A stretch of 64,000 nt of DNA from CABZJG01 sp902512685 (GTDB taxonomy: Bacteria > Pseudomonadota > Alphaproteobacteria > Rhodobacterales > Rhodobacteraceae): contig CP179201.1 in the NCBI GenBank assembly GCA_051201605.1, positions 2,170,001-2,234,000 on the forward strand. Reading direction: 5' to 3'. Of the stretch, positions 1 through 9,750 are shown piece after piece. Below the pieces are notes generated by a model. That model was not told where the DNA came from and did not search any database. It was given only the letters and a program-made list of their open reading frames with translations. The stretch's first letter is position 1, and each line of letters starts with the position of its first letter. The position numbers were made by a program, and so were the translations under genes.

Positions 1-6
1 CCCAAA

Positions 7-924
7 ATGACACAAGACCCTGAGACCTATTCTGCACTTGGCGAAGTCGGCGCTTTTCAAGAACGCCGCACTCTTTGGTCAAGATTAAAGCTGGATCTTA
101 AAAAATCCCCGATGACTGCCCGCTTTGGGATGGCTGTAATTTTAATCTATGCTGTTGTTGCAATCTTTGCGCCACTCTTTGCACCTTATGGAGAAGCAGA
201 GGTATTTCCGATCCCATATGCACCTTGGAGTTCGGAGTTTATTTTTGGCACAGATCAAATCGGACGAGACATATTTTCTCGTATGATTTTTGGGGCGCGC
301 AATACTGTTGGCATTGCAGTTGCAACAACTCTTTTGGCATTTTTAATTGGGGGGTCTTTGGGGCTTGCAGCCGCAATTAGCCGCTCTTGGCTAGATCAAT
401 TTCTAAGCCGTTCAGTGGATGTTTTGATGGCTATTCCCAGCCTGATTTTCGCTCTGGTACTGCTGTCGATTTTTGGATCAACTGTGCTTAACCTCATTAT
501 CATTATTGCTGTTCTGGACAGCACACGCGTGTTTCGCCTAACGCGCGCTGTGGCAATTAATATAGTGGTTATGGATTATGTCGAAGCCGCACGCTTACGT
601 GGCGAAGGCATTGCCTGGATTATGCGACGTGAAATTCTACCCAATATTATGCCGCCACTCGTTGCAGAATTTGGATTGCGTTTCTGTTTTGTCTTTCTCT
701 CGATTGCTGCGCTATCTTTCTTAGGCGTTGGCATTCAACCGCCCACCGCGGATTGGGGATCAATGGTGCGCGAAAACGCCTCATTAATCCAATTTGCTCA
801 ATATGATCTAAAAGCTGGCCTTACCCCCCTGCTGCCCGCGGCGGCAATTGCACTGCTGACCGTGGCGGTGAATTTTGTTGTGGATTGGTTCTTGCACAAA
901 ACAAGTGGTATTCGCGATGAATAA
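7..924 (+). CDS. Dipeptide/oligopeptide ABC transporter permease (DppC/OppC type)
   Basis: Inner-membrane permease subunit of a peptide-type ABC importer, 305 aa, the normal length for DppC/OppC. A first membrane segment lies at about residues 37-60. A periplasmic loop follows, then the binding-protein-dependent permease domain at about 95-300 with five more hydrophobic segments. The cytoplasmic EAA loop that contacts the ATPase is visible near residue 193 (VEAARLRGEG). The start ATG at position 7 leaves only six bases of upstream sequence, so the partner permease and binding protein, expected upstream, lie outside the window. Its stop overlaps the start of the ATPase gene by 8 nt, so the two are co-translated. 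The substrate cannot be read from the sequence; dipeptides, opines or short glycans are all possible. Confidence 0.9.
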   Translation: MTQDPETYSALGEVGAFQERRTLWSRLKLDLKKSPMTARFGMAVILIYAVVAIFAPLFAPYGEAEVFPIPYAPWSSEFIFGTDQIGRDIFSRMIFGARNTVGIAVATTLLAFLIGGSLGLAAAISRSWLDQFLSRSVDVLMAIPSLIFALVLLSIFGSTVLNLIIIIAVLDSTRVFRLTRAVAINIVVMDYVEAARLRGEGIAWIMRREILPNIMPPLVAEFGLRFCFVFLSIAALSFLGVGIQPPTADWGSMVRENASLIQFAQYDLKAGLTPLLPAAAIALLTVAVNFVVDWFLHKTSGIRDE

Positions 925-2542
925 AAGCGGTCAAAAAGGTGATGTCCTGCTTGATATCAAAGGCCTGAAAATCCAAGGGTTTTCCGATGAAAAGTGGCAC
1001 GATATTGTGAACGGTGTCGATCTGATTCTGCGCCGCGGCGAAATAATGGGGCTTATTGGCGAATCTGGTGCCGGCAAATCCACTTTGGGACTTGCAGCTA
1101 TGGGATATACGCAACCCGGTTGCCGGATAACCGCCGGAGAAATTATCTTTGACGGGGTTGATCTTGCTAAGCTGAGCGATGCGGAAAGGCGGAAGTTCTG
1201 GGGCAACCGGATGACCTATGTGGCGCAATCCGCTGCGGCCTCTTTCAATCCTGCACATCGGCTTATCGTGCAAACAACCGCTTCCACAATTCGCTCGGGC
1301 CTTAAAGATCGTAGCGAAGCTTATAGAGATGCTTGTATTCTATATGATGCTTTGAATTTACCAGATCCAGAGCATATCGGGGATCGCTACCCGCATCAGG
1401 TTTCAGGCGGTCAGTTACAGCGCGTGATGACGGCAATGGCCATGTCACCCCGTCCGGATATGATTGTTTTTGATGAGCCGACCACAGCCTTGGATGTGAC
1501 CACACAAGTTGAAGTTCTATCCTCCATGCGGAAAATTGTCGAAGAATTCAACACCGCCGCAATTTATATCACTCATGATCTCGCTGTGGTGGCCCAGATG
1601 TCCGATTTTATCAAAGTTGTACGCTACGGCTATGAAGTGGAAGAGGCCCCTACCCGACAAATGTTAAGCGATCCAAAAGAAAGCTATACAAAATCGCTTT
1701 GGTCCGTGCGTGCTTTGGAAAAGAAAGAACAAGAGATTGGTCAGAGTATCCTGTCGATCAAAGGCATTGATGCAGCTTATGGCACATCAAAGGTTTTGTT
1801 TGACGTTGATATCGAGGTTCCAAAAGGTTCAACTGTCGCAGTGGTCGGCGAGTCCGGTTCAGGCAAATCGACAACTGCACGGGTCATCACCGGCCTGCTG
1901 CCACAATCCGCTGGCAGCGTTCATTTTGATGGCGCCGAACTGCCTCCAGCTTTAGCCGATCGCAGCAAAGATCAAAAACGCCGCATCCAAATGATCTATC
2001 AAATGGCAGACACGGCGATGAACCCCCGACAAACTGTGCGCGATATTATAGGCAGGCCGCTCGAGTTTTATCTTGGCCTGCGCGGCAAAGCCAAAAATGA
2101 CCGTATTACTGAGTTGCTTGAGATGATTGAACTTGACGGCCGCTTTCTTGAGCGCCTTCCAAGCGAATTATCGGGGGGGCAAAAACAGCGTATTTGTATC
2201 GCCCGGGCTTTGGCCGCCAATCCAGATTTTGTGATTTGCGACGAGGTGACCTCGGCCCTTGATCAGATCGTTCAGGAAGGTATTCTAAAGCTGCTGCTGC
2301 GCCTGCAAAAGGAATTGGGGCTGACCTATCTGTTTATCACCCATGATATTTCAACGGTTAAAGCCATATCGGATCAAGTCGTGGTCATGAATGAAGGAAG
2401 AGTTGTTGAACAGGGCCGTAAAACCGAGGTCTTTCAACCGCCGCATCCGGAATACACAGAATTACTGCTGTCCTCGGTTCCAGAAATGGACCCCGATTGG
2501 TTGACCAATCTAAACGCCAAACGCGCTGATTTGCAAAGTTAA
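917..2542 (+). CDS. Fused double ABC ATPase of the peptide importer (DppD-DppF type)
   Basis: Cytoplasmic ATPase that powers the importer encoded just upstream. The 541-aa chain carries two complete nucleotide-binding domains in tandem, a DppD-like and a DppF-like half fused. Walker A motifs are GESGAGKST and GESGSGKST. Signature motifs are VSGGQLQRV and LSGGQKQRI. Walker B motifs end in DEPTTALD and DEVTSALD. I chose ATG 917, which overlaps the permease stop; reading can be extended to 875 but that lies deep inside the permease gene. Fusion of the two ATPases is common in alphaproteobacterial peptide and opine importers. The gene ends 5 nt before the convergent hydrolase gene. Confidence 0.92.
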   Translation: MNKSGQKGDVLLDIKGLKIQGFSDEKWHDIVNGVDLILRRGEIMGLIGESGAGKSTLGLAAMGYTQPGCRITAGEIIFDGVDLAKLSDAERRKFWGNRMTYVAQSAAASFNPAHRLIVQTTASTIRSGLKDRSEAYRDACILYDALNLPDPEHIGDRYPHQVSGGQLQRVMTAMAMSPRPDMIVFDEPTTALDVTTQVEVLSSMRKIVEEFNTAAIYITHDLAVVAQMSDFIKVVRYGYEVEEAPTRQMLSDPKESYTKSLWSVRALEKKEQEIGQSILSIKGIDAAYGTSKVLFDVDIEVPKGSTVAVVGESGSGKSTTARVITGLLPQSAGSVHFDGAELPPALADRSKDQKRRIQMIYQMADTAMNPRQTVRDIIGRPLEFYLGLRGKAKNDRITELLEMIELDGRFLERLPSELSGGQKQRICIARALAANPDFVICDEVTSALDQIVQEGILKLLLRLQKELGLTYLFITHDISTVKAISDQVVVMNEGRVVEQGRKTEVFQPPHPEYTELLLSSVPEMDPDWLTNLNAKRADLQS

Positions 2543-2546
2543 CCCG

Positions 2547-4535
2547 CTATCTGAGATCCCTCTTGATCCGTTCTGCGATGTCTTTTTCAAAGACCAACAC
2601 GTCATTTTCATAAGCCTCTAGGCGTGCTGTAAGGTGAAAGTACTCTGAATCCGACACCATTTTTGCATATGTTTCAGTGCGGACTGACCAGTTATCTCGG
2701 CTGTTTTCACAGGTCCAATGGGTTTGTCCATTTGCACATAGTGGATCATCGGGGTGAATGGTCCACCATTCCCGGGCCACACCACCATTGACCAATCCAT
2801 GATCCAAGTCTTTTACGGATCCAAAATCATCGACAATTTCAAGAGTTACTGAGCCATCCACCATATCCGTAGACTGGCGCCTTTGGTGGTTAGGCTCTCG
2901 AATGGTATCAAGCTTCCATGGCACATCTGTTTCCGGTTTTGCAAAAACCCTTTCATCACTGGCCCCACTTGGCCGATTAGGGATATCAATCTCACCTGCC
3001 CTTAGGTGCAGCTCAGCAGATTCTGGCACCGGCCATAGTAACGGCCAGTAATTAGAGGAAATTGCAATCCGAATAGAGTGCCCCTGCGGAACGCGGTATG
3101 CAATTTGATCAAGCTTTAGAGATACTTCGATGATCTCTCCCGGCACCAAAGGCACGGCAGTATCATGTCCGTTCCGGTGGCATAAATTCAAAACACCATA
3201 GGTGATACGCGTTGAGGCACCATCCGGATGCACATGGTTTAAGCGCACGGCGATCTGCGCAGCTGGTTTATCTGCGCTCAGTCTGAGCGTGACTTTTGGG
3301 GCGCCCACGATGTCCAAATCAGATGCCAGAGCGGCGGATGTATAACAGGCCGACATGGCATCATCGCAGCGCTGATCCCCCGGCATTTCTGGGCCAAGCC
3401 AAATCGCACAATACTCACCCCCAGCCGCCCCGCAGGTTTGCGGTGATGCAATAACATCGCTTAAGTCGGCGGACTGCCCTGCAAGAATGCCCCCGGGCTG
3501 CATATGCCAATGCTTATGGTCAAGCTCATCCGGCCAGTTGTTCAAGGCAATCCAATGACCAGAGCGTTGCTCATACCACGTCTTAGGGCGTACACCGTCC
3601 ATTAGATAGGCAGTATAATCTGGGTCATTATCAACCCCGGTCTCCTGCCCTTTCAGCCAATGGTCCCACCACCGCAACGCTTCTTGTAAAAACCCGATGC
3701 GCGGCTCTGGTACAGCAAAATGCGGATATTTATGCACCCAAGGCCCTATGATCCCTTTCACAGGCGCAGATAGGTTTTCGACCAAATGGGAAACTGTATT
3801 TTTATAACCATCCCCCCAACCGCCAACGGCCAGTGTTGCCGCCTTGATCGCGGAATAATCCTCACAGATTGACCCGTGCTTCCAATAGGCGTCTCGGTTT
3901 TGATGGGTCAGCCAAACGGCTGGTAAAAACGGCTCTGCCTTTAGCCGCGCAAGCCACATATCGCGCCACGCGTCCCCCACCAAAGCAGGATCCGGGGCAC
4001 GTGATGAAAAGGCCCACATGGTAGACCCCCACCCAAGGTTTTCATTCAGCAAACATCCGCCTTTGAAATGAATGTCATCGGCATATCTGTCCACTGTTGA
4101 ACAGAGGGTAATGATAGCCTTTAACGCCGAAGGCTGGCGCGCAGCCACTTGCAGCGAATTAAACCCGCCCCAACTGATCCCCATCATTCCAACACAGCCA
4201 CTGCACCAATCTTGTCCAGCCAGCCATTTTATGGTCGCTTCGGCATCATTGAGCTCTTGCTCGGAATATTCATCCTCCAAAATGCCTTGGCTATCGCCAT
4301 TTCCGCGCATGTCCACCCGGACGCAGGCGTACCCGTTTTTTGCAAAATAGGGATGGGTGAGGCAATCGCGTGCCGTTGTTCCATCGCGTTTGCGATAGGG
4401 CAGAAATTCTAAAATGGCCGGAACGGGCGAGTCTACCGCATTGGCAGGCATCCAGACACGGGCAGACAACCGACACCCATCGGGCATCACAATTGCCATA
4501 TCAGGATGTTCTATAATTTTATTTGTTTTGGTCAT
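2547..4535 (-). CDS. CocE/NonD family serine hydrolase (X-Pro dipeptidyl-peptidase fold)
   Basis: Predicted cytoplasmic alpha/beta hydrolase of 662 aa, in the size range of the CocE/NonD family (cocaine esterase, glutaryl-7-ACA acylase, X-Pro dipeptidyl peptidases). The nucleophile elbow is GISWGG at about residues 119-124, giving Ser121. The N-terminal block with RDGTTARD, the RGNGDSQG oxyanion-region motif and the C-terminal jelly-roll (from about residue 400) match the family layout. No signal peptide is seen. It is convergent with the peptide importer, so its natural substrate may be an amide or ester taken up by that system; this is inference. Specificity within the family cannot be assigned from sequence. 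Confidence 0.85.
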   Translation of the reverse strand: MTKTNKIIEHPDMAIVMPDGCRLSARVWMPANAVDSPVPAILEFLPYRKRDGTTARDCLTHPYFAKNGYACVRVDMRGNGDSQGILEDEYSEQELNDAEATIKWLAGQDWCSGCVGMMGISWGGFNSLQVAARQPSALKAIITLCSTVDRYADDIHFKGGCLLNENLGWGSTMWAFSSRAPDPALVGDAWRDMWLARLKAEPFLPAVWLTHQNRDAYWKHGSICEDYSAIKAATLAVGGWGDGYKNTVSHLVENLSAPVKGIIGPWVHKYPHFAVPEPRIGFLQEALRWWDHWLKGQETGVDNDPDYTAYLMDGVRPKTWYEQRSGHWIALNNWPDELDHKHWHMQPGGILAGQSADLSDVIASPQTCGAAGGEYCAIWLGPEMPGDQRCDDAMSACYTSAALASDLDIVGAPKVTLRLSADKPAAQIAVRLNHVHPDGASTRITYGVLNLCHRNGHDTAVPLVPGEIIEVSLKLDQIAYRVPQGHSIRIAISSNYWPLLWPVPESAELHLRAGEIDIPNRPSGASDERVFAKPETDVPWKLDTIREPNHQRRQSTDMVDGSVTLEIVDDFGSVKDLDHGLVNGGVAREWWTIHPDDPLCANGQTHWTCENSRDNWSVRTETYAKMVSDSEYFHLTARLEAYENDVLVFEKDIAERIKRDLR

Positions 4536-4930
4536 TTTACCCGTCCTGTTTTAAGTGGATAAAGCATTTTGCACATATGTTTATAGGATATCACCCTGCT
4601 TGGATGCTTTTAGGATGCGGCAAATGCTATACATATTCAATACCAATCGCTGTGATAAAATACCGAAGTAAATGCATCTGATGACCAACTTATTGAAGTT
4701 AAAGTTCTGATCGCGGGTTTTCAACGCACAGATAAAAACTCACCGGGGCGGGCCTATTCAAAGCTAAAGGATTAAGATAATCGATCAGATTTTATTGCTA
4801 TAAGTTTAAGCCGTATGGCCAGTCTTAATTCAACAAAAAGCCAGTCGAAAAAGTCAGAACTTTTAAAAACACTTCCACGATTGGACTAAACTGGCTAAGA
4901 CACTAAAATAACTGAGGAAAGAGTTGTATA
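4536..4930. other. Divergent intergenic region, no gene seen
   Basis: About 395 bp between the CocE-type hydrolase (leftward) and the Gate-domain gene (rightward). It is AT-rich and holds no convincing reading frame. The right end carries a purine-rich ribosome-binding site (GAGGAAAGAG) just before the TTG start at 4931. It presumably contains both divergent promoters. Confidence 0.6.
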
Positions 4931-5899
4931 TTGAACCTTTTTGGAATTAACTTTGGTCGCCTGTGGCGGGATGTTTCGATAGTGTCATGGGCCTTGTTCA
5001 AGGTTATGATCCCGACCTTAATCATTGTTAAATTTGCTCAAGAAGCTGGCATGGTAGATCTTTTGGATACTGTCCTTATGCCAGTTACAAAATTGATTGG
5101 ATTGCCAAAAGAGCTTTCAATTGTGCTGACAACGACGATCCTTACCAACCCGTATGCTGGCCTAATTATTTTGGCCTCAACAGATATTCCCGGCGGACTG
5201 ACTGTGGCGCAATCCACTATCCTTGCCTGTTTTATGCTGTTTGCCCATGCATTGCCCATAGAGGCAGCGATTTCGCGGCAAGCCGGAGCAAAGGCAACAT
5301 TTATCATTGTACTAAGGCTGGGCGCGGCCATCCTTTACTGCCTTTTTCTACACCTATTTTTTTCCTATTTTGGACTTTTTGAGACAAGGGCCCTGATCAC
5401 TTTGCCAGAGTTTAAAGAAACCCCCACAGTGACCGCTTGGGTGATAAATCAAATCAAAGGACTGGTATTCATTCAAGTAGTGATCATCGTATTGCTGACC
5501 GCATTAGAAATTTTAAAAAAACTGCAAATTGAACGATTGCTTGGCTACTTAATGAGCCCCTTGTTGAAACTCATCGGAATTGGAGGCAGTGCCTCAACCA
5601 TAGTCGTGGTTGGCCTTACACTTGGCCTTGGGTTTGGTGGCGGACTTATGATCAAGGACGTGAAGGCTGGCAATGTCCCAAAAATGGATGCTGTGGCGGC
5701 TTTGGTGTTCATTAATCTGTTTCATTCTGTGATTGAGGATACGCCCTTGGTTATGCTGCTAGGGCCAAGCCTATTCTATATCCTTATTGGTCGGCTCATA
5801 TTTGCGCTGATCTTATCCTATATTGTGATTTCGTTCCTAAGGATGCTTTCACCAGCGCTCAGCCAAAAAGTTGCGGTGAATATGAATTGCTTTAAGTAA
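4931..5899 (+). CDS. Gate (nucleoside-recognition) domain membrane protein
   Basis: Multi-pass inner-membrane protein of 322 aa with about eight hydrophobic segments. The two related halves, each with a conserved polar stretch (TNPYAGLIILAS near 75 and GLGFGGGLMIKDVKAG near 235), resemble the Gate domain of nucleoside transporters and spore-maturation-type proteins. The start is TTG at 4931, supported by GAGGAAAG about 8 nt upstream; no ATG gives a full first membrane segment. Transport of a small solute is the family expectation but no substrate is known. The next gene is the convergent GH31 glycosidase, so the gene is probably monocistronic. Confidence 0.7.
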   Translation: MNLFGINFGRLWRDVSIVSWALFKVMIPTLIIVKFAQEAGMVDLLDTVLMPVTKLIGLPKELSIVLTTTILTNPYAGLIILASTDIPGGLTVAQSTILACFMLFAHALPIEAAISRQAGAKATFIIVLRLGAAILYCLFLHLFFSYFGLFETRALITLPEFKETPTVTAWVINQIKGLVFIQVVIIVLLTALEILKKLQIERLLGYLMSPLLKLIGIGGSASTIVVVGLTLGLGFGGGLMIKDVKAGNVPKMDAVAALVFINLFHSVIEDTPLVMLLGPSLFYILIGRLIFALILSYIVISFLRMLSPALSQKVAVNMNCFK

Positions 5900-5930
5900 G
5901 CGCGCGCCGTGCTCTTACCAAATCTAACAA

Positions 5931-8303
5931 CTACGGTATGAATAAGCTATGGGCGGCATTATGTTGGGTCTTTGTACCATTTACAGATAGCTGTCTGTTC
6001 TCGTGCCCGGGAAGGGTTAGAGTAATTTCTTTGAAAAGCGGCTTAAACTGTCCGCTATGCTGCCACGCAATGTTGATATGATCCCTATCCGCGCCGCCCG
6101 TTACAATGGTGTGCAGTCTCGGGGCGCCCAGAACACTAATTCCATCATCTTCGAAAAAATCCGCTTCTATTGGACCTGACTGTGGCGGGTAAATATTCCA
6201 CGTGCGCGTTTTGTCATAGCGCTGCTCTGCCCGCGGGACTTCCCCCCCAAGGGGAATAATTGAACCTGCGCGTACAAACAAAGGGATGCTTGCAAGATCA
6301 ACAGGCACTACGATTTCCTGTCCTCCGGTATAATAATTCTTGCTCTCGAAATCCCACCATCCCATGGTATTTTGTGGAAGGTAGACGCGGCGCGTGCCCG
6401 CATTGGGTTCAAGTACATTTGCCACCAATAGATCGGATCCAAGCATAAAATCAAAGGTGGGTTCAAAACAACGGGCGTCTGCCTCATGGTGATAAAAAAT
6501 AGGGCGCAACATTGGCAAGTGCTGGTGAACACATTTATAATGCAGCCCGTAAATATAGGGCAGAAGCCGATAGCGCAGCTTGATCGCACTTCGAATATAA
6601 TCAATCACCTCTGGGTACATCCACGGCGCATTTGCCGTGTCGTCGTCATTCCATGAATGAATGCTAAAGCGCGGGCTAAAAATACCGTTTTGCACCCATC
6701 TTACAAACAGCTCTTTATCAGGCGGTGGTCCGGCAAAGCCGCCGACATCGTGGCCGATGTTATGAAAACCTGAAAGTCCCAAACCAAGCCCCATGGGAAT
6801 ATTATACCGTAAAGTTTCCCATGAAGTTAAATTATCCCCAGTCCATGTTTGCGCGTATCTCTGAATGCCGGTCCCACCGGAGCGGGTAATAAGATAGGGG
6901 CGTTTATCAGGCGCATATGCTTTTTGCGCCTCTAGCGATGCTCGGTTCATCAGCATGGCTTGCACAGGACGGATCAATGCGATGTCTATCGGCGCGCCAA
7001 ATCCATTAGCCTTTGCCTCTCTGTCCCATACCTCAAATTCATTGTTATCATTCCAGGTTTGTTCAATCCCAAAGCCAAGCAACTGGGCGCTGACATTATC
7101 ACGCCACCATTGGACTGTATCAGGGTTGGTAAAATCAAGATTTGAACCTTCATCATCCCAAAAAGATGACCGTTCAGGTCTGCCGCTTTGGCTATCTTTG
7201 ATGAACAATTGCGCTAAAGCCGCTTCTTGATAGCGGGGGTGATCTTGCAACATGCAGGGTTTGATATTGGCGATGAGCTTAAGATCAGCATCTGCAAAAC
7301 TTTGTGCCATGGCCGCCGGATTGGGGATTTTGTCATAATTCCAGTTGAATACGTAACGCTTACCGTTAATCGACGAATACCCAGAGGAAAGATGGAAACT
7401 ATCGCAAGGTATATCATGCTTGCGAATAAGGTCTATGAACCCCCACAACTGTTCCTGCGCATTCGGGGCATCGGTATAGGCCATGGTCGACCCTGAATAG
7501 CCAAAGGACCACCTAGGCATAAACGCTGTACCGCCCGTTAACCAGGTGTGGCATTTAACCACCTCGGAAATACTGCTTCCCCAGCTGAAGTAATAGTCCA
7601 GATCACCATCTTCGGCGCGGTAGCTGCGATAAGGTTGATGGTAGTTGTCTTTTTCCTGGGCGATATCAAACCAGCAGTTTGCCATATTATCATAAAACAG
7701 CCCGTAAGAGCCTGCATTTGCGGTCCGTGTGACTGTAAAGGGGATATGTTTGTAAAGCGGATCAGTGCGCCGCGCATCATATCCCAACGCATCGAGATTG
7801 CGCATTTCAAAGCGGCGCCCGTTGCGTAAAAGTTGGCCAGATTTTTCACCCAGACCAAAGACTTTATCTTCTGGAAAATGGGCCAGGTAATGGGCGTGGG
7901 CATGATCTTTGCGGCCCAATGTATACCCACCTGTTGGGCGGTCTTGCGCAATATCCATCCATTTTCCTGCTATAAAAGATTGCCACTTTAGGTGAAGGGG
8001 ATAGCTTATTATAAGCCTTAAAACAGACGTGCTTATAATAATCTGGCGCGCCGTTTCATCTATAGAAAAAGCCGGGCATAGAAACCCTTGCATATCCGAA
8101 CGAGGGCGCCCCTCTAAGGGGACATCATTTTTGGGTGCGATAGACCAGCTTCGGTCGAGCCTAAAGGCGTCATTTTTTTTGAATACTATTCTAAAAAGCG
8201 CATCTTCGAGTACATAAATAAGCAGCTTGTGGTCTTGTTCGACCTTTAGGGCAATACCCTCGTCGAATTGACGATCAAAGATCCATCCTTTTAGATTTTG
8301 CAT
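5931..8303 (-). CDS. Glycoside hydrolase family 31 alpha-glycosidase
   Basis: Hydrolyses alpha-linked glycosides by a retaining mechanism. The 790-aa chain has an N-terminal beta-sandwich (about 1-250), a (beta/alpha)8 catalytic barrel (about 260-600) and C-terminal beta domains. The nucleophile motif WNDNNE lies at 417-422 (Asp419) and the acid/base region is WTGDN with Asp490, both typical of GH31. HSWNDD near residue 560 also fits the family. No signal peptide is seen, so it acts in the cytoplasm on imported oligosaccharides. A hairpin lies in the leader upstream of its start. Exact specificity (alpha-glucosidase, alpha-xylosidase or sulfoquinovosidase-like) is not resolved; the diagnostic residues of sulfoquinovosidases were not checked. 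Confidence 0.88.
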   Translation of the reverse strand: MQNLKGWIFDRQFDEGIALKVEQDHKLLIYVLEDALFRIVFKKNDAFRLDRSWSIAPKNDVPLEGRPRSDMQGFLCPAFSIDETARQIIISTSVLRLIISYPLHLKWQSFIAGKWMDIAQDRPTGGYTLGRKDHAHAHYLAHFPEDKVFGLGEKSGQLLRNGRRFEMRNLDALGYDARRTDPLYKHIPFTVTRTANAGSYGLFYDNMANCWFDIAQEKDNYHQPYRSYRAEDGDLDYYFSWGSSISEVVKCHTWLTGGTAFMPRWSFGYSGSTMAYTDAPNAQEQLWGFIDLIRKHDIPCDSFHLSSGYSSINGKRYVFNWNYDKIPNPAAMAQSFADADLKLIANIKPCMLQDHPRYQEAALAQLFIKDSQSGRPERSSFWDDEGSNLDFTNPDTVQWWRDNVSAQLLGFGIEQTWNDNNEFEVWDREAKANGFGAPIDIALIRPVQAMLMNRASLEAQKAYAPDKRPYLITRSGGTGIQRYAQTWTGDNLTSWETLRYNIPMGLGLGLSGFHNIGHDVGGFAGPPPDKELFVRWVQNGIFSPRFSIHSWNDDDTANAPWMYPEVIDYIRSAIKLRYRLLPYIYGLHYKCVHQHLPMLRPIFYHHEADARCFEPTFDFMLGSDLLVANVLEPNAGTRRVYLPQNTMGWWDFESKNYYTGGQEIVVPVDLASIPLFVRAGSIIPLGGEVPRAEQRYDKTRTWNIYPPQSGPIEADFFEDDGISVLGAPRLHTIVTGGADRDHINIAWQHSGQFKPLFKEITLTLPGHENRQLSVNGTKTQHNAAHSLFIP

Positions 8304-8348
8304 GCCGCTCCGGGTCTGGTTTTTGCAGTTTTAAAAGTTCGATCGTGC

Positions 8349-8384
8349 CAATGTTGGGTTTGGTCAATCTAACCAACAACATTG
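8349..8384. promoter_or_regulatory. Imperfect palindrome upstream of the GH31 gene
   Basis: CAATGTTGGGTT on the left is mirrored by AACC-AA-CAACATTG on the right, with a 10-nt centre and a 2-nt bulge. It sits 46 nt upstream of the GH31 start, in its leader or promoter. It could be an operator for a LacI-type regulator or an RNA hairpin. No regulator gene is adjacent. Confidence 0.4.
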
Positions 8385-8392
8385 ATTGCATA

Positions 8393-8430
8393 CAAAAAAG
8401 GCGAAAAGGTCAACTCCTGACCTATTCGCC
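8393..8430 (-). terminator. Rho-independent terminator of the cupin gene
   Basis: A 13-position stem (GGCGAAAAGGTCA against TGACCTATTCGCC) with one mismatch and a 5-nt loop. On the minus strand it is followed by a run of six T. It lies 24 nt after the cupin stop codon and would separate the cupin transcript from the GH31 gene. Confidence 0.8.
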
Positions 8431-8453
8431 CTTTCTTTTCTCGTTAATTATGC

Positions 8454-8810
8454 TTAGTGGTTTTCCCCCCAAGCGCCATGAAATTCATAGGCCACAGCCG
8501 CTTTATCGCCTACAACCCACGCATCGTGGCCCGGCTCGATGGCATAGGCGTCGCCTGCAGAATATGTCACTTCAGTTCCATCATCATGACGGCAAGTAAT
8601 AGTGCCTTCGACAATCACACCAAGGTGCTTGGCCTGGCAGCTGTCGGTTCCGACAACTGGTTTGATATCTTGGGACCATTTCCAACCCGGTTGAACGGTC
8701 AACCTCATAACACGCTGGCCACCTACATTCACAGTTTCAACACAAGCATTATTTGGCCTACTGACTTCATCTGCATCATTTTGGAAACTCTTTACTTCAA
8801 CAGAACTCAT
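8454..8810 (-). CDS. Small cupin-domain protein
   Basis: Single-domain cupin of 118 aa. The double-stranded beta-helix motifs can be followed: KHLGVIVEGTITCRHDDG (around residues 62-79) with the G-x5-H-like first motif degenerate, and a second motif PGHDAW near residue 93. Small cupins of this type bind a metal or a small ligand and act as sensors, isomerases or accessory proteins. No function can be assigned here. It has its own terminator and a 305-bp AT-rich upstream region, so it is a separate transcription unit. Confidence 0.75.
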   Translation of the reverse strand: MSSVEVKSFQNDADEVSRPNNACVETVNVGGQRVMRLTVQPGWKWSQDIKPVVGTDSCQAKHLGVIVEGTITCRHDDGTEVTYSAGDAYAIEPGHDAWVVGDKAAVAYEFHGAWGENH

Positions 8811-9115
8811 TCCAACTCTCCATTATATTAAGCTAATTTAATATTCGAAATAAAAACACGACTTCCAAATTTTAACAACTAAAATTGGAATAATATTCAC
8901 ATTACCTAGCAGGAGGACTTTTATTTCCTTAATAATTTATTAATAATTTTATTACCTTTGTTATTATAAATTTACTTTAGAAAAGCAATTAATTGCTTTT
9001 GATTTTTTGCCATACATAATTAGTTTATGTTAATAAATTTTAATTTACAAAAAATTTAAACTCTGCATAGGTTATAGAACTAAACTTAAATTTATTTTAT
9101 CCCAAGGGGGCAATT
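8811..9115. promoter_or_regulatory. Very AT-rich divergent promoter region
   Basis: 305 bp of strikingly AT-rich sequence, with tracts such as TTAATAATTTATTAATAATTTT, between the cupin gene (leftward) and the barrel protein gene (rightward). The direct repeat TTAATAATTT occurs twice. No reading frame is visible. A strong ribosome-binding site (AAGGGGG) sits just before the ATG at 9116. The composition suggests UP-element-like or nucleoid-protein-binding DNA. Confidence 0.5.
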
Positions 9116-9736
9116 ATGACTGTAATCGCAATACGTGAAGTAACACCAGAAATTGGAAAAGAAGAGCTTGCTGAAAGCCGAATGCGGCGCGCAGCTGGCG
9201 TCATGGCACGCCATGGTGCATTCACTAGAATGTTCAAAGTTGCCGGCGGAGGCTGTGCAGGAGATTATAATCTACAAAGCATGTATGGCTCGTTTGAAGA
9301 GGGCGCTCGTGCATTTGAAAGCTTTAACGCGGATCCTGAGTTTCAGGCGATATTCAGAGAAAGAGGGCTCAATCCAGCCGGGGATATCAGAGGGCCAAAT
9401 ATTTACCGCATGATTTATGGAGCTCCGACCACACCTCCGCGGCCTGTATTGGTTCAACGCTTATATCATATGCCGCGCAACAACATCGGTAAGGTCATGG
9501 AATTGGCGCCTAAACTTGATGCATTGATGCAAACAGTAGATGTACCCATAGGAGTGGCCGTTCCAGCGATTGCGGAGGACCACGAAATGATGGGTGTGGT
9601 GTACCGCTTTAACTCAATGGAACATTGGGGATCAAGTGTCGATCAGATGGTGGATAATAAAGAATTCGCGGATTTGGTTTCAAAGGCCAATGAGCTCGGA
9701 ACATTGACTGAATCCAGAATGCTGGTCGCAATTTAG
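9116..9736 (+). CDS. Duplicated dimeric alpha/beta-barrel (DABB, NIPSNAP/EthD-like) protein
   Basis: 206 aa with two related halves of about 100 residues. Each half has a ferredoxin-like beta-alpha-beta-beta-alpha-beta pattern: the first from IREVTPEIGK to about 95, the second from VLVQRLYHMPRNNIGKVMELAPKL. This two-repeat layout is typical of cytoplasmic dimeric alpha/beta-barrel proteins of unknown function. The gene stands alone with an AT-rich promoter region, a strong Shine-Dalgarno and a strong terminator, which suggests high expression. No catalytic residues could be assigned. Confidence 0.6.
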   Translation: MTVIAIREVTPEIGKEELAESRMRRAAGVMARHGAFTRMFKVAGGGCAGDYNLQSMYGSFEEGARAFESFNADPEFQAIFRERGLNPAGDIRGPNIYRMIYGAPTTPPRPVLVQRLYHMPRNNIGKVMELAPKLDALMQTVDVPIGVAVPAIAEDHEMMGVVYRFNSMEHWGSSVDQMVDNKEFADLVSKANELGTLTESRMLVAI

Positions 9737-9750
9737 GTTTCGCTTTAGTC